DNA from: UBA967 sp044375555
GTDB lineage: Bacteria > Verrucomicrobiota > Verrucomicrobiia > Chthoniobacterales > Terrimicrobiaceae
Direction of reading: 5' to 3'
Assembly: GCA_044375555.1 (NCBI GenBank)
Contig: JBILML010000045.1
Coordinates: 1 to 15,854, forward strand
DNA: 15,854 bases
The notes beneath the pieces are model-generated. The model was not told the DNA's origin and ran no database searches. It saw nothing but the letters and a program-made list of their open reading frames with translations. The translations under genes and the position numbers were made by a program. Of the stretch, positions 14,169-15,854 are shown piece by piece. The stretch's first letter is position 1. Each line of letters starts with the position of its first letter.

Positions 14169-15172
14169 GGCTGGCGCAGGGCGTAGTGGCCGGTTTTCTT
14201 GCCGCCGATTTTTTCCACCACCCCCGCATCGAGCAGCGGGCGGAGCAAGCCCATTGCGCCTTGCCGAGAGATTGGCATGGCCGCCCAGATTTGCGCCGGG
14301 GTCATGCGGCCGTGGTCGCGCAGGAGTTGCAGCAATCGTTCTTGGTTGGGGCGCAGCACCAATTTCCCGGGGGATTTGACCTCCAAGGCCTGCACCCGCA
14401 GCCACACATTTTCGAGGGTTTGCCGCACGCCCTCCGCGCAGTATTCAAGCCACTCGCTGAGATCTTCGCCGCGCTTCCGCACGGCATCCAGCGCGGCGTA
14501 GTAGCCGGGGCGGTCCTCCCAATAGTATTCATCCACGGAAAAGATGTGGTGGCTGTCGAACCCGCGCCGATAGAGTTCCCACAACGCCAGCGCGCGTCCG
14601 GTCCGCCCGTTCCCATCGGCAAAGGGATGAATGTCCTCGAAGCGGTAATGCAGGATCGCAGAACTCAACACCGGCGAGAGTTTCGGCGCGTCCTTGTTCC
14701 ACCACTCCAGAAGCTCGAACATCAGGCCCGAGACATCCGCCGCCGCTGGCGGAAAATGGTTGCCCACCCGCACGGCGATCATGCGGTAACTCCCAGCCGT
14801 GCCTTGATCCATGACCTCGCCTGCCAAGATCCGGTGCAACTCGAAGAGATCCTCGTGGCGAATACACTCCTTCATGGCGTGCTTCTCGACATACCGCAAC
14901 CCAGCGAAATAGTTCAGCACCTCGCGCCGGGAACGCACATCCGACGCGGCGATTTCCCGCCCCTCTTCCAACGCCTGCACTTGCTCCAGCGTCAGTGGAT
15001 TGCCTTCGATCGCTGTCGAGGCGTGCACATTGCGTGTTCTCGTATCCTTCTGCAGGGCAGGAATCCAAGAAACCTCGATGGACGCCCCTTGAATCCGCTC
15101 CCGCAAGACCGCAATGATCTCAACAAGAGAGAGAAGGCGCGGCGTGATGGTAAATTGCGGGATGTAGGCCAT
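14165..15172 (-). CDS. Fic family protein with C-terminal winged-helix domain
   Basis: Fic proteins move AMP, or another nucleotide part, onto hydroxyl groups of target proteins. The 335-residue product has the complete catalytic motif HPFADGNGRTGR (182-193). It also has an N-terminal inhibitory helix motif STAIEG (52-57) with Glu56, which places it in the class that blocks itself through an N-terminal segment. A flap-like region GTAGSYRMIAVRVG precedes the catalytic helix. Residues from about 275 to 333 form a winged-helix-like end (LLQLLRDHGRMTPAQIWAAM, then SRQGAMGLLRPL). I chose ATG 15172; an in-frame TTG at 15184 lies inside the repeats. No separate antitoxin gene is near. It follows fumC at 76 bases. 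The function in this cell, stress or self-regulation, is open. Confidence 0.92.
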   Translation of the reverse strand: MAYIPQFTITPRLLSLVEIIAVLRERIQGASIEVSWIPALQKDTRTRNVHASTAIEGNPLTLEQVQALEEGREIAASDVRSRREVLNYFAGLRYVEKHAMKECIRHEDLFELHRILAGEVMDQGTAGSYRMIAVRVGNHFPPAAADVSGLMFELLEWWNKDAPKLSPVLSSAILHYRFEDIHPFADGNGRTGRALALWELYRRGFDSHHIFSVDEYYWEDRPGYYAALDAVRKRGEDLSEWLEYCAEGVRQTLENVWLRVQALEVKSPGKLVLRPNQERLLQLLRDHGRMTPAQIWAAMPISRQGAMGLLRPLLDAGVVEKIGGKKTGHYALRQP

Positions 15173-15175
15173 GCG

Positions 15176-15207
15176 ATAAGTCAAGTATAAGTCAACTTAT
15201 GAGTCAA
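15176..15207 (-). promoter_or_regulatory. Three phased repeats just before fic, likely an operator
   Basis: Read on the plus strand, ATAAGTCAA occurs at 15176-15184 and 15187-15195 and ATGAGTCAA at 15199-15207, spaced 11 and 12 bases apart, about one turn of the helix. The middle copy extends to the near-perfect palindrome ATAAGT-CA-ACTTAT (15187-15200). On the minus strand the array also contains TATACT (15189-15184), a good -10 box, so a protein bound here would cover the fic promoter. The array ends three bases before the fic ATG. Binding by the fic product's own winged-helix end is an attractive guess. Confidence 0.6.
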
Positions 15208-15248
15208 GCGGGTCTTGACATCGAGAATCGGCTTATGGCTCGACTCCG

Positions 15249-15854
15249 CTACGGGCGTGTCATATTTTTCGCCACCACCCACTGGTCGAATTGCTCGGCA
15301 GTGAGGTAGCCGAGGGCGAGGGCGGCTTCTTTCAGGCTGGAGGCGTCCTTGTGGGCTTTTTTGGCGATCTGGGCGGATTTGTCGTAGCCGATGTGGGGGT
15401 TCAGCGCAGTGACGAGCATGAGGGAGTTTTTTACATAGCCCTCGATGACGGGGAGGTTCGGCTCAATGCCGATCGCGCAGTGGTCGTTGAAGGAATGGCA
15501 GCCTTCGGCGATGAGGCGGACGGAGTGCAGGAAATTGTGGACGATGACGGGCTTGAAGACATTCAGCTCGAAGTTGCCCTGCGAGGCGGCGATGCCGATG
15601 GCGGTGTCGTTGCCCATGACTTGGATGGCGATCATCGTGAGCGCCTCGGACTGGGTGGGGTTCACCTTGCCGGGCATGATCGAGGAGCCGGGCTCGTTCT
15701 CGGGAATGATGAGTTCGCCGAGGCCGCAACGGGGTCCGCTCGCGAGCCAGCGGATGTCGTTGGCGATTTTCATGAGCGCACAGGCGAGGGATTTCACGGC
15801 GCCGCTGGCGATGACGAATTCGTTGTGGCCGGAGAGGGCGGCGAATTTGTTCGG
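15249..15854 (-). CDS. fumC: Class II fumarate hydratase (C-terminal part)
   Basis: FumC interconverts fumarate and malate in the citric acid cycle. The window holds about 201 C-terminal residues; the frame is open to the last base, so the gene starts outside, and the GTG at 15797 is internal. The family signature loop GSSIMPGKVNPTQ, with its catalytic serine, is present. So are the fumarase-like segments QVMGNDTAIGIAASQGNFELN, SFNDHCAIGIEPN and LNPHIGYDKSAQIAKKAHK. These favour fumarase over aspartate ammonia-lyase. The TAG stop is at 15251-15249. The 76 bases from there to fic contain the fic repeats and no clear terminator. Confidence 0.95.
   Translation of the reverse strand, partial: PNKFAALSGHNEFVIASGAVKSLACALMKIANDIRWLASGPRCGLGELIIPENEPGSSIMPGKVNPTQSEALTMIAIQVMGNDTAIGIAASQGNFELNVFKPVIVHNFLHSVRLIAEGCHSFNDHCAIGIEPNLPVIEGYVKNSLMLVTALNPHIGYDKSAQIAKKAHKDASSLKEAALALGYLTAEQFDQWVVAKNMTRP

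Noticed and set aside
15215..15220. Perfect TTGACA on the plus strand between fic and fumC
   Set aside because: No -10 box follows at proper spacing, and no plus-strand gene lies downstream, so it is probably chance.
1..15854. tRNA, rRNA, CRISPR, transposase or attachment sites
   Set aside because: I looked through the gaps and found no cloverleaf-like sequence, repeat-spacer array or transposase; the gaps are mostly under 100 bases.

Overview
The window is chromosomal, gene-dense and GC-rich, and looks like housekeeping and envelope DNA from a Gram-negative bacterium. I infer Verrucomicrobiota or a near relative in the PVC group. The reasons are an mcsA-mcsB-clpC cluster outside an obvious Firmicutes setting, a zinc-free 89-residue S14 gene standing alone, several small signal-peptide proteins of unfamiliar type, and very few Shine-Dalgarno sequences before genes. 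This is inference from protein resemblance, not a database match. I see no rRNA, tRNA, CRISPR array, prophage or insertion sequence.

Layout. (1) Positions 1-3953, plus strand: the end of mcsA, then mcsB and clpC, abutting or overlapping. Together they form an arginine-phosphorylation and Clp unfoldase protein-quality-control operon. (2) Positions 3985-7502, minus strand, convergent with clpC. In transcription order these are a secreted protein with a SecD-P1-head-like domain, an M23 metallopeptidase coupled to it by a GTGA overlap, rpsN (S14), a membrane-anchored alpha/beta-hydrolase-fold protein that seems to have lost its catalytic triad, and a histidine phosphatase. (3) Positions 7596-12801, plus strand, divergent from the previous block. 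These are a secreted BsuPI-domain protein, a small secreted protein of unknown function, tyrS, a membrane-anchored TPR protein and a mannose-1-phosphate guanylyltransferase, with gaps of only 7-22 bases. (4) Positions 12812-15854, minus strand, convergent with manC. In transcription order these are the 3' part of fumC, a Fic-family AMP-transferase-like gene with phased repeats just before its start, a PepSY-type small membrane protein and a CDF cation-efflux transporter joined to it by an ATGA overlap.

How the parts fit. McsA, McsB and ClpC are one pathway: McsB tags proteins on arginine with McsA as activator, and ClpC unfolds them for ClpP. The M23 enzyme, its SecD-head-like partner, the BsuPI protein, the small secreted protein and the TPR protein all point to the envelope. 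ManC supplies GDP-mannose for surface polysaccharide. The PepSY/CDF pair suggests membrane metal handling. TyrS, S14 and fumarase are core functions.

No complete new defence or mobile system is visible. The items most worth a second look are the triad-less hydrolase paired with a phosphatase, the detached SecD-head-like secreted protein coupled to an M23 peptidase, the phased repeats in front of fic, and an mcsAB-clpC operon complete enough to keep the phosphoarginine-sensing motif.
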